Positions 17,383 to 26,891 of a stretch of DNA of 64,000 bases are shown piece by piece. The stretch comes from Cellulophaga sp. HaHaR_3_176 (GTDB taxonomy: Bacteria > Bacteroidota > Bacteroidia > Flavobacteriales > Flavobacteriaceae). The stretch is taken from contig NZ_CP058990.1 in the NCBI RefSeq assembly GCF_019021925.1, forward strand, positions 3,560,001 through 3,624,000, read 5' to 3'. The notes beneath the pieces were generated by a model. The model had not been told where the DNA came from, made no database searches, and saw only the letters and a program-made list of their open reading frames with translations. Positions within the stretch are counted from its first letter, which is position 1. Every line of letters starts with the position of its first letter. The position numbers and the translations under genes are program-made.

Positions 17383-17877
17383 ATGAAAAAATTAATTGTT
17401 TTAGCTTTAATCTGCTTCGGCGCAATTTCGTGTGCTGAAAAAAAAGTTGAAGAAGAAAAAATAGATAAATCTAAAACCCTTGTGGCTTTAAAAAAATTAC
17501 CTAAAAGCAATGAGCCTAATGAAAAAGCATCATTAATATTACATGATTGGACAGAGTATAATGCTTTTCATTCTGCTTTTAGAAGTATTTATAATGTTGA
17601 TAATAGAGAAGATTTAACAATTGCGTTAGAAGGGTTAATTGAAAAACAAAAATTATTAGAAGCATCTACTTATCCAGAAGAATTTGATAGACCAGATATA
17701 AAAAGCAGACTAAGAACAGTTAGAACGTATGTTCTGAAGACAAAATTAGATATGGAGTTTGATATAAACCCTAGAGAGTCTGTTATACAAATGGTGACTG
17801 CTTATAATGCACTTAGTAATCAGTTTTCTATAGTTGTAAAGAGTACATTAGATCCTAAAGTTTTATTTGATGAATAA
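17383..17877 (+). CDS. Lipoprotein of unknown function
   Basis: 164 residues from the ATG at 17383. Signal peptide MKKLIVLALICFGAISC with a lipobox Cys at residue 17, then a helical domain. No catalytic motif seen and no family recognised. The stop codon overlaps the start of the next gene, so the pair is an operon. A TACTTTAG at 17371-17378 resembles a Bacteroidota -7 box but is so close to the start that the leader would be almost absent. Confidence 0.82.
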   Translation: MKKLIVLALICFGAISCAEKKVEEEKIDKSKTLVALKKLPKSNEPNEKASLILHDWTEYNAFHSAFRSIYNVDNREDLTIALEGLIEKQKLLEASTYPEEFDRPDIKSRLRTVRTYVLKTKLDMEFDINPRESVIQMVTAYNALSNQFSIVVKSTLDPKVLFDE

Positions 17878-18364
17878 ATTTATTTTAATAGCTGCTTTTA
17901 CAATTTCAAGCTTGACTTATGCTCAAGATAACTCTGCGAAATTAAAAATTGATGAAATTATAAATGAGTGGCATAAAGCAGCTGCAAATGCAAATTTTGA
18001 GGCTTACTTTGGGTTAATGACAGCTGATGGTGTATTTATTGGTACTGATGCTACTGAGAATTGGCAAAACGAAGCTTTTAAAGCTTTTTCAAAACCATAT
18101 TTTGATGCAGGTAAAGCTTGGAGTTTTACAGCAATACAACGTAATATTTATGTAGAAGATGAATTTGCCTGGTTTGATGAGTTGCTAGATACGCAAATGA
18201 AACTATGTAGAGGCTCAGGGGTTTTAAAAAAGATAGACGGTGAATGGAAAATTGCACATTATGTACTATCTATAGCAATACCTAACGAGAAGGTATCCGA
18301 GGTTACAGCCTTAAAAAAGAAAAAAGATAGCTTACTTACTCTAAAACTTAAAAGCATAGAATAA
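17870..18364 (+). CDS. Exported SnoaL/NTF2-like protein
   Basis: 164 residues from the ATG at 17870 (8-nt overlap with the lipoprotein gene). Signal peptide ending TYAQ near residue 18, then an NTF2-like cone-fold domain: the helix INEWHKAAANANFEAYFGLM, the characteristic ADGVFIGTDATENW, and WFDELLDTQMK/GSGVLKKIDGEWKIAHYVLS. Bacteroidota proteins of this SnoaL_3/DUF4440-like group are periplasmic and of unknown activity. Ends at a strong terminator. Confidence 0.85.
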   Translation: MNKFILIAAFTISSLTYAQDNSAKLKIDEIINEWHKAAANANFEAYFGLMTADGVFIGTDATENWQNEAFKAFSKPYFDAGKAWSFTAIQRNIYVEDEFAWFDELLDTQMKLCRGSGVLKKIDGEWKIAHYVLSIAIPNEKVSEVTALKKKKDSLLTLKLKSIE

Positions 18365-18392
18365 AAAAAGCGAGCATTTGCTCGCTTTTTTT
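18363..18392. terminator. Bidirectional terminator
   Basis: AAAAAAAGCGAGCA and TGCTCGCTTTTTTT (14-bp stem) between the convergent NTF2-like and TPR genes. Confidence 0.85.
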
Positions 18393-18401
18393 TATTTTGT
18401 A

Positions 18402-19106
18402 TTATTCCTGCTTCGAAGGTAGAGTAGGAGGGTTTTTTATGTTTTCTAAAGCTTGCTTACTTAAACTAGCTAAGTTAAAATTTGGATCAATTTGTATCGC
18501 TTCATTAAATAAAGCTAATGCAGCATCAATATTATTTTTATCAGTATTATAGATTACTAATCCCTTTAAATGCAAAAAAGCCGCTTTTAAAGAAACCTGA
18601 TAAGGTTGTTGTCTTTCATAAAAAGCATGTTTCATATCTTCTTTTGAATTTGCAATACCATATTCAATATTTTCAGAAGCATCTTTTATATTACCAACTT
18701 GAATTTTTAAATCAGCAAGTTCATATGCTAAATAAGGGCTCGGAGTTCTTTTATATAAAACTTCAAATTGCTCAATAGCACGTTTTGGTTGGTTTAAAGC
18801 TTTTAAAGAAATCGCTTTTACCTGAACAGCTAAGTCGGAATCAGAATCATTTTTTTCGACACCAATAGTATTTAGTGCTTGCATGTGCTGATTGTTATCA
18901 GCATATAAGTAAGCTAAGGTATCTTTACGCTCTAATGAGGGTGATATTACATTTAAATGAGTAATTGCATTGATGATGCCATTTACATCGCCTTGTAAGC
19001 GCATTTGTTTGTAAAATGACTCGTAGTGCTTTTGTAAATCAGTTTTAGTCTGTGCAGTACCAATAAAGCTAATGCTTAAAAAAAGCACAAATAATTTTTT
19101 TTTCAT
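18402..19106 (-). CDS. Exported TPR-repeat protein
   Basis: 234 residues. Signal peptide with cleavage near TAQ (residue 20), then helix pairs typical of tetratricopeptide repeats, clearest at the C-terminus (NNIDAALALFNEAIQIDPNF). Likely periplasmic protein-interaction scaffold. No partner gene is apparent; the neighbours on either side are convergent or independently terminated. Confidence 0.82.
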   Translation of the reverse strand: MKKKLFVLFLSISFIGTAQTKTDLQKHYESFYKQMRLQGDVNGIINAITHLNVISPSLERKDTLAYLYADNNQHMQALNTIGVEKNDSDSDLAVQVKAISLKALNQPKRAIEQFEVLYKRTPSPYLAYELADLKIQVGNIKDASENIEYGIANSKEDMKHAFYERQQPYQVSLKAAFLHLKGLVIYNTDKNNIDAALALFNEAIQIDPNFNLASLSKQALENIKNPPTLPSKQE

Positions 19107-19207
19107 TTTTAGTTCCCCTTAAAATTAGGCTCGCTAAACTATAAAAATTATTCGTAGTATCCTGTTAAGGAAATCGTTAAATACAGTAATGTATAGTGTA
19201 AGTGTAA

Positions 19208-19244
19208 AAAAGAGGCAAGATATATTAAGTGTCTTACCTCTTTT
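19208..19244 (-). terminator. Terminator after the 121-residue protein gene
   Basis: AAAAGAGGCAAGA pairs with TCTTACCTCTTTT with one mismatch, and a T run follows on the minus strand. Confidence 0.65.
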
Positions 19245-19247
19245 AGT

Positions 19248-19613
19248 TTATATAACAATAAAATTTTCTTTATAAGACTTTAAGAGACTTGCATAAAACC
19301 CTAAATTTTTACTGTCTTTATCAATAGATTCATTCAAAAAGTTTCGAAGATTACTGAATAATAAATTAGCATGTAATGTAGGCATGTACGAGTTTAGCTT
19401 TTTTGGATCATAAAAGCCATCATCTATAATGATATCCATTTCAACCCTATTTCTATGGTAGTCAATAGTTACACTAGATGCATTGTAGTATTTTTTTAAA
19501 ATAATTATATGTAGGTTTTGAAATTTTCGGGGGATTTTTCGACTTGGACAACTTTTAGATATAAGAGTTTCAATTTCTTTAAAAACTCTTGTTTTTACAA
19601 TAGAATTTTCCAT
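19248..19613 (-). CDS. Unknown cytoplasmic protein
   Basis: 121 residues, no signal peptide, membrane segment or recognisable motif. Basic N-terminal half (CPSRKIPRKFQNLHIIILKK), mixed alpha/beta composition. Independent transcription is likely because it has its own terminator and a 114-nt upstream gap holding repeated GTGAAACAA. I cannot assign a family. Confidence 0.65.
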   Translation of the reverse strand: MENSIVKTRVFKEIETLISKSCPSRKIPRKFQNLHIIILKKYYNASSVTIDYHRNRVEMDIIIDDGFYDPKKLNSYMPTLHANLLFSNLRNFLNESIDKDSKNLGFYASLLKSYKENFIVI

Positions 19614-19727
19614 GATAATCGATTTTTTTAGTATGATGCTAAATGTATACTATAAACTTTGATTTAGAAGAAACGAATTTGTGAAACAAGTGTTTTTTGT
19701 TGTGAAACAACTGATACTTGTTGTAGG

Positions 19728-20537
19728 TTAATTCCTGATGCTTGTAAGAAATTTGAATTTTTTATGATTTATTAAAAACTCAGATACAATAATTTTGCCT
19801 TTTTCAGAGCTATTTGGCTCATACTTAGGTGCTTTTAAGTTTCTTTTGATTGCTTCTTTTTTATAATAATCTTGTTTTTTCGGGTGGTAAGGGTAAACAC
19901 CATTGATGATTGTGTCCCACCAACAGTTCTTTATTACAGATTTTATAATGAGAGTACAATCATTTCTATGTATTAGGTTTATTGGCATATTACCATTAGA
20001 CAAATTATCTTTTTTCGATAGCATGGTTACAGGGTGTCTATCTTCACTTACTAAACCACCAAATCTTATAATAGAAACTTTTAAATCTGAGTCGTTTTTG
20101 AAAATGTTTTCTGAAACAATAAGTTGTTTCCCTGATTCGGTAGCGGGTTCAGGAATTGTTTTTTCAGTAACCTCGCCATCTATATCACCATAAACAGATG
20201 TACTGCTGATAAAAACAACATTTTTAATAGTAGTTCTTTTTATTTCGGAATGTAGCAAATGCATCTTTGATACATAATTTTCTTTGCTTACACCTCTTAA
20301 TCTCGGTGGAACATTAATAATAATTGTATCTACATTTTTTAAAAATTCATGAATGCTTCCTTCTATCTCACCTTCATTAAGTTTTATCAAGTAAGGCTCA
20401 ATGCCTTCTTTTTTTAAAAGATTGATTTTCTCTGGAGAAGTAGTAGATCCTTTTATTGTAAAATTTTCTTTTATAAATTCTTTAGCTAAAGGTAGTCCTA
20501 ACCAGCCACACCCTATAATTGCGATTGTATTACTCAA
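19728..20537 (-). CDS. NAD(P)-binding SDR-like protein (YeeZ-like)
   Basis: 269 residues with an N-terminal Rossmann motif IIGCGWLGLPLAKEF and an SDR-like core (VVFISSTSVYGDIDGEVTE, then IRFGGLVSEDRHP). It resembles YeeZ-type atypical SDR proteins; the usual YxxxK pair is not clear, so catalysis is uncertain. No ATG is available. The TTG at 20537 overlaps the stop codon of the upstream peptidase, indicating translational coupling. Confidence 0.78.
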   Translation of the reverse strand: MSNTIAIIGCGWLGLPLAKEFIKENFTIKGSTTSPEKINLLKKEGIEPYLIKLNEGEIEGSIHEFLKNVDTIIINVPPRLRGVSKENYVSKMHLLHSEIKRTTIKNVVFISSTSVYGDIDGEVTEKTIPEPATESGKQLIVSENIFKNDSDLKVSIIRFGGLVSEDRHPVTMLSKKDNLSNGNMPINLIHRNDCTLIIKSVIKNCWWDTIINGVYPYHPKKQDYYKKEAIKRNLKAPKYEPNSSEKGKIIVSEFLINHKKFKFLTSIRN

Positions 20538-22815
20538 ATGATATTGTTTTTGTTACTAAGATAGCGTCATTTAAAACAAATGGCATCGGAATATTATTTT
20601 TTGGTCTTTTCGGAATCGTAAATAATTTGTTTGTAAGTAAATCATTAGAAGCTTCATAAAAGGTTAACTCTAGTTTCTCTGTTGCTTTTAGTACTAATTC
20701 TAATTCAGTATATGCATTGTCTGTTATATAGTGTGTGATTAACTTACCCTTTCTCCTATCTGATAAAAATTTATCAGATAAAGCAATTGTATTAACACGT
20801 GCTTTTTTAATTTGTACATCGTTGGTGAAAATCTCTAATCGATTTATATACCTTTCAGGAGTGATGCAAATTTGTAAATGCCTTTCAGTACCAATTATAG
20901 TGTCTTTCGTTTTTTTAATTGTAGAAAAATTAAGGTCTTTTAAAGGCGCTTCGCTTATATATGTAAAACCAGTACCATATTTACTGCTAATTATTTTCTG
21001 ATTATGAGCAATTGCTTTCGTTTTATTATCATTTATAAATTGGGAAGTCCAATTAGAAACAACATTCTCATAGGTTGCCCATTTTGCGGTATTAGTGTCT
21101 TTGTCGTAAACATATAGTAAACTGGTCGGTTTTGCATTTTTTTCAGTGAAACCTGAATTAAAATGAGCTGATACCATACATCCTAAAAATAATAACAGGC
21201 AAACTAAAGCCAATTGTCCTTTGTGTTTATAAAAAGCAAAAATGGGTAAGAGTAATAAAAACAACAATGAACTTAGCATTGTTGATGCAACCATCATTTT
21301 TAAACCCAAACCAACAGGGAACATTTTTATAAAGGGTGTAAATATCCAAATGGCAGGCAATGCAAGAAAAACTAATAAAAAGCTATTAGGTTTTTGTTGA
21401 TTAATTGTGATTAAAAACGAAGCAAGTACAGCAATAACTGGTATTGTGAAAAAGTTTGCTCCTGGTAAATACATGCTAAGTCCCCCACAAATTAATAACC
21501 AAATAGTTATAGGGCCTATTAAAAGGTTTGGTGTCGTTATTTTATTGAATCTATGGTATACATAAAAGCAAACACCAATTGAGCTTAAAGTAAATGCTGC
21601 AATATATGTATATCCGTTATATGTAAATCCATGTAAAATATCTTGATAAGCAGGGTAGAGCAATTTTAACAATGACCAACTAAAATAGCCAATAAGGGTG
21701 TTTATTAAAATAACAAGTAAAGCGGGTACAAAACTTTTTAATGCAGTAATTGGTGTGATAATCTTTTTGTTTAAGCCATAAATTAAAAAAATAATAAAGC
21801 CCAAAACAGCTATGCCAAAAATATACCACGCCCAACTAAAAGGATATGAGACTAGCTTGAAATACGGAACATTAAAATAGTTGTAATCACTATCGCTTTT
21901 TATTTTAGACAAATCGGCATTACTAAAATGTAATAATAAAGGCATTAAATAGCTGCCTTGGTGCGCTAATGTTTTTTTGTCTAATCTTTCGTATGTGTCT
22001 TTTTCAGTGTGATAGTCATAATGGTCATCAATAAAAGCAAAATTCATTCCATCAATATTCCCTTTTTCTCTAAAAACAGTTAAGTCAGTATCATTAGGCA
22101 ACATTTTATAAATACTATATACTAATGAGTTTGCAACAGGAAAATCAGGATTTGCCTTTGTAAACTCTTTAATAATATTTCCATTTCCGGTATTGGTTTC
22201 GATAAGCATATAAGAAGGTCCTCCGCTACCACGGGCTTCAAAATTTAAAACCATACCTGCATTTCTAGCCCAAGGATGTTTATTTACAAATAGATCTGCG
22301 CCATTTAAACCTAGCTCTTCAGCATCAGAAATTAAAATTATAATATCATTTTTTGGTGTTTTATTTTTTGCCAAATATGCTCTTATGCCTTCTAAAATAG
22401 TTGCAACACCGCTGCCTGCATCACTAGCTCCTAATGATGAATGCGGGTTGCTGTCATAATGAGATAATAAAATTAGAGACTTGCCATTGCCAGAGCCTTT
22501 TATACGAGCTATGATATTCGTTGCTTGACTTAAATTAGCCCAATCGCCAGCAGTATATCCTTTTTGAGTACTCGTTTCCAAACCTATTTTCTCTAGTTGG
22601 TCTATAATATATGCTCTAACTTCAGCATGGGCTGGGAAGCCGACAGCATGTGGCTTTTCTCCAATTTTTTTTACATGAGCTAATGCTTTGTCTGTAGAAA
22701 ATGAATACTCGGATAAATCTTTGTCAACTTTATAAATTGGCATCGATGATTTAAAACCCCAATATGTTGCTAATAAAAGAAGTAGTATGGTAATGATTGA
22801 GGTGGTTTTTTTCAT
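20530..22815 (-). CDS. Membrane-anchored M28 family metallopeptidase
   Basis: 761 residues. An N-terminal anchor (4-22) is followed by an M28 catalytic domain (about 50-300) with the zinc ligands visible: His in LLSHYDS, Asp in GASDAGSG, Glu pair in DAEELGL, Asp/Glu in NFEARG and His in DDHYDYHTEKD. The second half has about nine hydrophobic segments and a C-terminal beta-rich extracytoplasmic part. This is the layout of ER-type/vacuolar M28 membrane aminopeptidases found in Bacteroidota. Likely removes N-terminal residues from peptides in the periplasm. Confidence 0.88.
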   Translation of the reverse strand: MKKTTSIITILLLLLATYWGFKSSMPIYKVDKDLSEYSFSTDKALAHVKKIGEKPHAVGFPAHAEVRAYIIDQLEKIGLETSTQKGYTAGDWANLSQATNIIARIKGSGNGKSLILLSHYDSNPHSSLGASDAGSGVATILEGIRAYLAKNKTPKNDIIILISDAEELGLNGADLFVNKHPWARNAGMVLNFEARGSGGPSYMLIETNTGNGNIIKEFTKANPDFPVANSLVYSIYKMLPNDTDLTVFREKGNIDGMNFAFIDDHYDYHTEKDTYERLDKKTLAHQGSYLMPLLLHFSNADLSKIKSDSDYNYFNVPYFKLVSYPFSWAWYIFGIAVLGFIIFLIYGLNKKIITPITALKSFVPALLVILINTLIGYFSWSLLKLLYPAYQDILHGFTYNGYTYIAAFTLSSIGVCFYVYHRFNKITTPNLLIGPITIWLLICGGLSMYLPGANFFTIPVIAVLASFLITINQQKPNSFLLVFLALPAIWIFTPFIKMFPVGLGLKMMVASTMLSSLLFLLLLPIFAFYKHKGQLALVCLLLFLGCMVSAHFNSGFTEKNAKPTSLLYVYDKDTNTAKWATYENVVSNWTSQFINDNKTKAIAHNQKIISSKYGTGFTYISEAPLKDLNFSTIKKTKDTIIGTERHLQICITPERYINRLEIFTNDVQIKKARVNTIALSDKFLSDRRKGKLITHYITDNAYTELELVLKATEKLELTFYEASNDLLTNKLFTIPKRPKNNIPMPFVLNDAILVTKTISFE

Positions 22816-23054
22816 GGCGTATGGCGAGTAACGTTGGTTTTAAGCTTGATCTGTTGTTTTAGGACGAATGTAAGTTTTATATAAAAATATAAAATTATAA
22901 GCGGAATCAGTTTTTACAATCAAAAGAATTGGTTTGATGAAATATTTTCGATTAAAATGTTAAAAATATAGGTATTTTGTAGATATTAAATTAATTTATT
23001 GCGTTATTTCAATTAATAATGATATATTTAAGATCAACCTAAAAATAAATATAA

Positions 23055-23516
23055 ATGGGAATCAAAAGTTTTCAAGGAGCTCGAAAAGTTGTCAAAAAAG
23101 AATTTGATGCTCCTATTTTAGTAGAAAATTATATGACTAGAAAGCTAGTTACGTTTTTGCCAGATCAATCTATATTAGAAGTTATGGAGCTTTTTACAAA
23201 GCATAATATTTCTGGTGGACCTGTCTTAGATGGTAATGGTTTTTTGGTCGGCATTATTTCAGAAGCAGATTGTATGAAGACCATTTCTGAAAGTAGATAT
23301 TTTAATCAACCAATACTTGATAAAAGGGTTGATAGTTACATGACAAAAAATGTAGAAACAATATCTAGTGACATTAGTATTTTTGACGCAGCTGGTATTT
23401 TTCATAAAAATAACAGACGTAGATTGCCTGTAATGAAAAACGATATTCTTGTTGGTCAAATAAGTAGAAAAGATGTAGTGATTGCGGCATTAAAATTAAG
23501 CGGGCAAAACTGGTAA
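23055..23516 (+). CDS. CBS-domain pair protein
   Basis: 153 residues made of two CBS motifs (about 25-80 and 92-147): YMTRKLVTFLPDQSILEVMELF...GFLVGIISEADC and YMTKNVETISSDISIFDAAGIF...DILVGQISRKDV. Such pairs bind adenosyl ligands (AMP, ATP, NAD) and regulate partner proteins. No enzyme domain is attached, and the partner is unknown. Single gene followed by a terminator. Confidence 0.9.
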   Translation: MGIKSFQGARKVVKKEFDAPILVENYMTRKLVTFLPDQSILEVMELFTKHNISGGPVLDGNGFLVGIISEADCMKTISESRYFNQPILDKRVDSYMTKNVETISSDISIFDAAGIFHKNNRRRLPVMKNDILVGQISRKDVVIAALKLSGQNW

Positions 23517-23544
23517 AATAAAATATTTACTTTAGTATAGATGT

Positions 23545-23579
23545 GCTTTCTAAATATAATTTTTAGGAAGCTTTTTTTA
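23545..23579 (+). terminator. Terminator of the CBS gene
   Basis: GCTTTCTAAA / TTTAGGAAGC (one G-U pair) followed by seven T. It touches the end of the convergent gene at 23577. Confidence 0.7.
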
Positions 23580-23927
23580 TTCTCTTTTGACAATCATATA
23601 CAAATTGTTCTCAAGCGGTAAATACCCTAAATCGTAAACAAAATAGTATATAGTACCTTTTTTAGTCGTGTAAATGCTTGTGAATATATCAAAATCGAAA
23701 CCTTTGTCTAAAAGTTTATTTCTGGTAGTTTTTGTTTTACCATCGTTTAGTGGAAAACTTTCTAAAATTCTGTGATTTTTTCTAAGTCGATTATTGATAT
23801 TTCGAATTAGATTTTTACTGTCTTTATTTATTTTATTGTTGTAAGAATTTCTACAATAATCAGAACAGAATTTTTTGTCAATACGACCTATTATTTTCTC
23901 TCCACATTCGGGGCAATTTTTCTCCAA
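23577..23927 (-). CDS. Small zinc-ribbon protein
   Basis: 116 residues. N-terminal Cys cluster CPECGEKIIGRIDKKFCSDYC gives a four-Cys zinc ribbon like DUF2116/FPG-type fingers, followed by a basic stretch (NNRLRKNHR) and a C-terminal beta part. Nucleic-acid binding is plausible. The only start is a TTG at 23927 placed 1 nt before the stop codon of the upstream gene, so translation is probably coupled. Confidence 0.72.
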   Translation of the reverse strand: MEKNCPECGEKIIGRIDKKFCSDYCRNSYNNKINKDSKNLIRNINNRLRKNHRILESFPLNDGKTKTTRNKLLDKGFDFDIFTSIYTTKKGTIYYFVYDLGYLPLENNLYMIVKRE

Positions 23928-23928
23928 A

Positions 23929-24414
23929 TTAATCTTTTTTAAATTTGAATGTCAATTCTTGTGTTGTTCCATTTTCTTTAATTCGAACATGAACAATAAG
24001 TTCTGAGTCATTTACTTTAGAGTAGGTTATACCGTTAAAATATAGTGTGTTAGATTCTTTTTTTACGAGTATATAGTCTTGAGTTTCATCTTTCTCTTCC
24101 CAGCCTTTTAAATCAGGTCCAAAGTGTTTCAACTGTAATTGAAGCGTGTTATCTTTTTCTATGATTTGACCTATTTCATAAAAATCAACCACTCCGTCAA
24201 TTACTAATCTAAACGAAAACATCATTGAGTTCCCTAAACCAGATGTCCATATTTCTTCAGCAAGACCTCCAAAAGCTTCTCCTTTCCAATGTCCTTCAAT
24301 AAATGCAGCATCTTGTATTGTTGCTTCAGGAGCAGCTTCATTTTCAGAAGAAGAAAGTATATTTTGAGCAGAACATAGTGTAGTGCATAATAAAAAAAAC
24401 AGAATTGCTTTCAT
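23929..24414 (-). CDS. Exported DUF6265-like protein
   Basis: 161 residues with a signal peptide (cleavage near CSAQ, residue 17). The core IEGHWKGEAFGGLAEEIWTS and LVIDGVVDFYEIGQI fits the lipocalin-like DUF6265 family, predicted periplasmic beta barrels of unknown ligand. Paired with the downstream zinc-ribbon gene. Confidence 0.8.
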   Translation of the reverse strand: MKAILFFLLCTTLCSAQNILSSSENEAAPEATIQDAAFIEGHWKGEAFGGLAEEIWTSGLGNSMMFSFRLVIDGVVDFYEIGQIIEKDNTLQLQLKHFGPDLKGWEEKDETQDYILVKKESNTLYFNGITYSKVNDSELIVHVRIKENGTTQELTFKFKKD

Positions 24415-24496
24415 GGTTATAATTTTGTTATGCTCTAATATACAATTTATTACAGATAATTAATTAAGGTTTAGGCAAATTTAAAAATTGTAATAT

Positions 24497-25069
24497 TTAT
24501 TTTATTTCTATTTGATATTTACTTAGCAGACCTAATAAATTGTCTTTTGAAAACTTAGCTTTTTGAATTTTGTTTTTCTCAGGATCAAATGAAATGTTAT
24601 AGGCAGTAGTAAAGTCGGCTTTCTCTAAATTAGTTGTTCCAAAAATAGAACCTTCTAAATCACATTCTTCAAAAATTGAAGCAGACATGTCTGCCTCTGT
24701 AAAATCTACTTGATGCATTTTACAGTGATTGAAAAGAGTGTTTTTTAATTTTAACTTATAGAAAGAAGATAAATCCAACATGCAATTTTCAAAAGAAAAG
24801 GAAAGTAAAAACGTGGTGCAATCATTAAAATTAACGCCTAATATTTTGCAATCTTTAAATTCAACTTCTTTAAAAGTAGTATGTTTTATATCAACATTAC
24901 TTAAATCACAATCAGTGAATTCACATTCAGAAAAGGTGCAATTTGTTAAATCTGCTTTTGAGAAAATACAATTTTCAAAAATACAATTTTCGTAGTCTGC
25001 TTTTGGCAATCGGGTTTTACTGTAGTTTTGGCCTTGGTAGGTCTGGTCAAAAATTAGTATACTGTTCAT
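24497..25069 (-). CDS. Pentapeptide-repeat protein
   Basis: 190 residues with repeats of the A(D/N)LxX kind between about residues 24 and 155 (for example FENCIFSKADLTNCTFSECE, FTDCDLSNVDIKHTTF). They form a right-handed quadrilateral beta helix. Many central positions are Cys. Qnr/MfpA proteins that protect DNA gyrase share the fold, but a role in quinolone resistance cannot be inferred: the length is near that of Qnr, yet the dimer interface and loops are not recognisable. Confidence 0.85.
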   Translation of the reverse strand: MNSILIFDQTYQGQNYSKTRLPKADYENCIFENCIFSKADLTNCTFSECEFTDCDLSNVDIKHTTFKEVEFKDCKILGVNFNDCTTFLLSFSFENCMLDLSSFYKLKLKNTLFNHCKMHQVDFTEADMSASIFEECDLEGSIFGTTNLEKADFTTAYNISFDPEKNKIQKAKFSKDNLLGLLSKYQIEIK

Positions 25070-25107
25070 AAATTTACTTTTTAAGGAGTAAGATTTCTTG
25101 GGGAATC

Positions 25108-26730
25108 TTAATTGTTTCTTGCAGCTTTAAATTCGCTGGTTGGGTACCATTTAGGAAAATAAGTTTCGTTAGAAAGTTGTAATCCAATTTCAAATAAAAG
25201 TTGAGCATCAAACTGAATACCACCTAAGGCTGTTACTCCAGCAATATATTCATCGGCAGGTTGATGATATTTGTTATTTGAATATTCCGTTTTCATTTTT
25301 TTTACAAACTCAATACCATGGTCAAAATCTTCATAACTGCCACTAGCATACAATGCAGGTATACCAATTTTGGCAAAGTTGAAATGATCTGATCTGAAAA
25401 AATATCCTTTTTCAGCATCGGGGTCAGGAATAATGTATCGACCTTGTTTTTCGGCAACTACTTTAGCATAATTATCCATTTCAGAGTGTCCGAAACCTGT
25501 AATGGTTAAATCTTTCATCGGGCCAGGGCTTTCAATCGCATCCATATTTATATTTGCAACCGTTTTTTTAGGGTTAAAAATTGGGTTTTCAGCATAGTAT
25601 GCAGAACCTAAAAGGCCTTGTTCTTCTGCTGTAACAGCTATAAAAACAATAGATCTTTTTTGAGGTTTTCCTTTTTTGAAAGCTTCAGCGATTGCTAATA
25701 GGCAAGCTGTTCCTGAAGCATTGTCAACTGCTCCGTTGTAAATTGAATCATTATTTACCGGATGGCCAACGCCTAAATGATCCCAGTGAGCAGAGTAAAT
25801 TATATATTCATCTTTTTGATCTGTGCCAGGCAATAAAGCAACGACATTTTTGGAAATATCTTTTTTAATGGTGTTTTTTATTTGCACAGATATTTTTAGG
25901 TTTAAAGGCGTTGCTTTAAAGTTTTTTTGTTTAGCAAGCTCATTGTAATTTTTAGTGTCGATACTAGATGTTTCAAATATTTTTTCAGCACTTTCTTTGC
26001 TAATCCAACCTTGTACATCTGTGGTAGGTAAATTACTTTCTAAATTCATGCGAGCACCACTCCAACTTGATTGTACTACATTCCAACCATAAGAAGCAGG
26101 TTCTGTTTCATGAATAATTAAAACTCCGGCAGCGCCCTGTCTTGCAGCTTCTTCAAACTTATAAGTCCATCTGCCATAGTATGTCATAGCGTTGCCTTTA
26201 AATAATGTAGAATCGTTGGATTTGAAACCGGGGTCATTTACTAAAACAACTGCAGTTTTTCCTTTCCAGTCAATACCTTCGTAATCGTTCCAGCCATATT
26301 CAGGAGCAACAATGCCATAGCCTGCAAATACAAGCTCAGATTCTTCTAAGTTTACTTCTGGTTTTATTTTTTGAGTAAGAGCTACAAAATCATCAAAATA
26401 CTTTAAATCTATAGGAATTTTACTCCCTGTAATAGTCATTTTGTCAGATGGTGCCCCTGTAATTTCGACCATCGGAACATCTTGAAAAAAACGATCACCA
26501 TTACCAGGTAAAAGACCAAGTTTTGAAAATTCTTCTTTTAAGTAATTTACAGTCTTAGTTTCTCCTTCCGTAAAGGGCATTCTGCCCAAAAAATCGTCAG
26601 AAGCTAATTTTTCAATATGTTTTCCAATAGTAGTTTCTTCTACATTTGGGATATCATTTTTTTCTTTAGTTTCTGTTTTACAACTAAATAGCAGTAGCGT
26701 AAAAGATAAAGTGAGTAAATGTATTTTCAT
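25108..26730 (-). CDS. M28 family aminopeptidase lipoprotein with PA domain
   Basis: 540 residues. Lipobox LLLFSC (Cys17). A PA-like insert lies around 120-260 (PEYGWNDYEGIDWKGKTAVV). The M28 zinc ligands are in YSAHWDHLG, GAVDNASG, TAEEQGLLG, NMDAIE and KYHQPADE. Expected to be an outer-membrane or periplasmic di-zinc exopeptidase. Separate transcription unit from the pentapeptide gene (38 nt downstream), although read-through is possible. Confidence 0.92.
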   Translation of the reverse strand: MKIHLLTLSFTLLLFSCKTETKEKNDIPNVEETTIGKHIEKLASDDFLGRMPFTEGETKTVNYLKEEFSKLGLLPGNGDRFFQDVPMVEITGAPSDKMTITGSKIPIDLKYFDDFVALTQKIKPEVNLEESELVFAGYGIVAPEYGWNDYEGIDWKGKTAVVLVNDPGFKSNDSTLFKGNAMTYYGRWTYKFEEAARQGAAGVLIIHETEPASYGWNVVQSSWSGARMNLESNLPTTDVQGWISKESAEKIFETSSIDTKNYNELAKQKNFKATPLNLKISVQIKNTIKKDISKNVVALLPGTDQKDEYIIYSAHWDHLGVGHPVNNDSIYNGAVDNASGTACLLAIAEAFKKGKPQKRSIVFIAVTAEEQGLLGSAYYAENPIFNPKKTVANINMDAIESPGPMKDLTITGFGHSEMDNYAKVVAEKQGRYIIPDPDAEKGYFFRSDHFNFAKIGIPALYASGSYEDFDHGIEFVKKMKTEYSNNKYHQPADEYIAGVTALGGIQFDAQLLFEIGLQLSNETYFPKWYPTSEFKAARNN

Positions 26731-26829
26731 TTTCGGTAAGTTATATTCTGTTTCCCGAGATTAAATATAAAAATTTCATGTTTAATAATGAAGTTATTAC
26801 AAGCTTTTGTAAGAATGTGAGAAAAAAGA

Positions 26830-26857
26830 AAGTGCTAACTTGTTAAAGTTAGCACTT
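26830..26857 (-). terminator. Terminator of the luciferase-like gene
   Basis: Perfect 12-bp stem AAGTGCTAACTT / AAGTTAGCACTT with a 4-nt loop, followed on the minus strand by TTCTTTTTTC. Confidence 0.8.
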
Positions 26858-26891
26858 AAATAATGTAGTGAAAGTAAATAAAAGAAACTAT

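Noticed and set aside
24497..25069. Quinolone-resistance (Qnr) assignment for the pentapeptide protein
   Set aside because: Only the repeat fold is shared; Qnr-specific loops are not recognisable and there is no resistance context.
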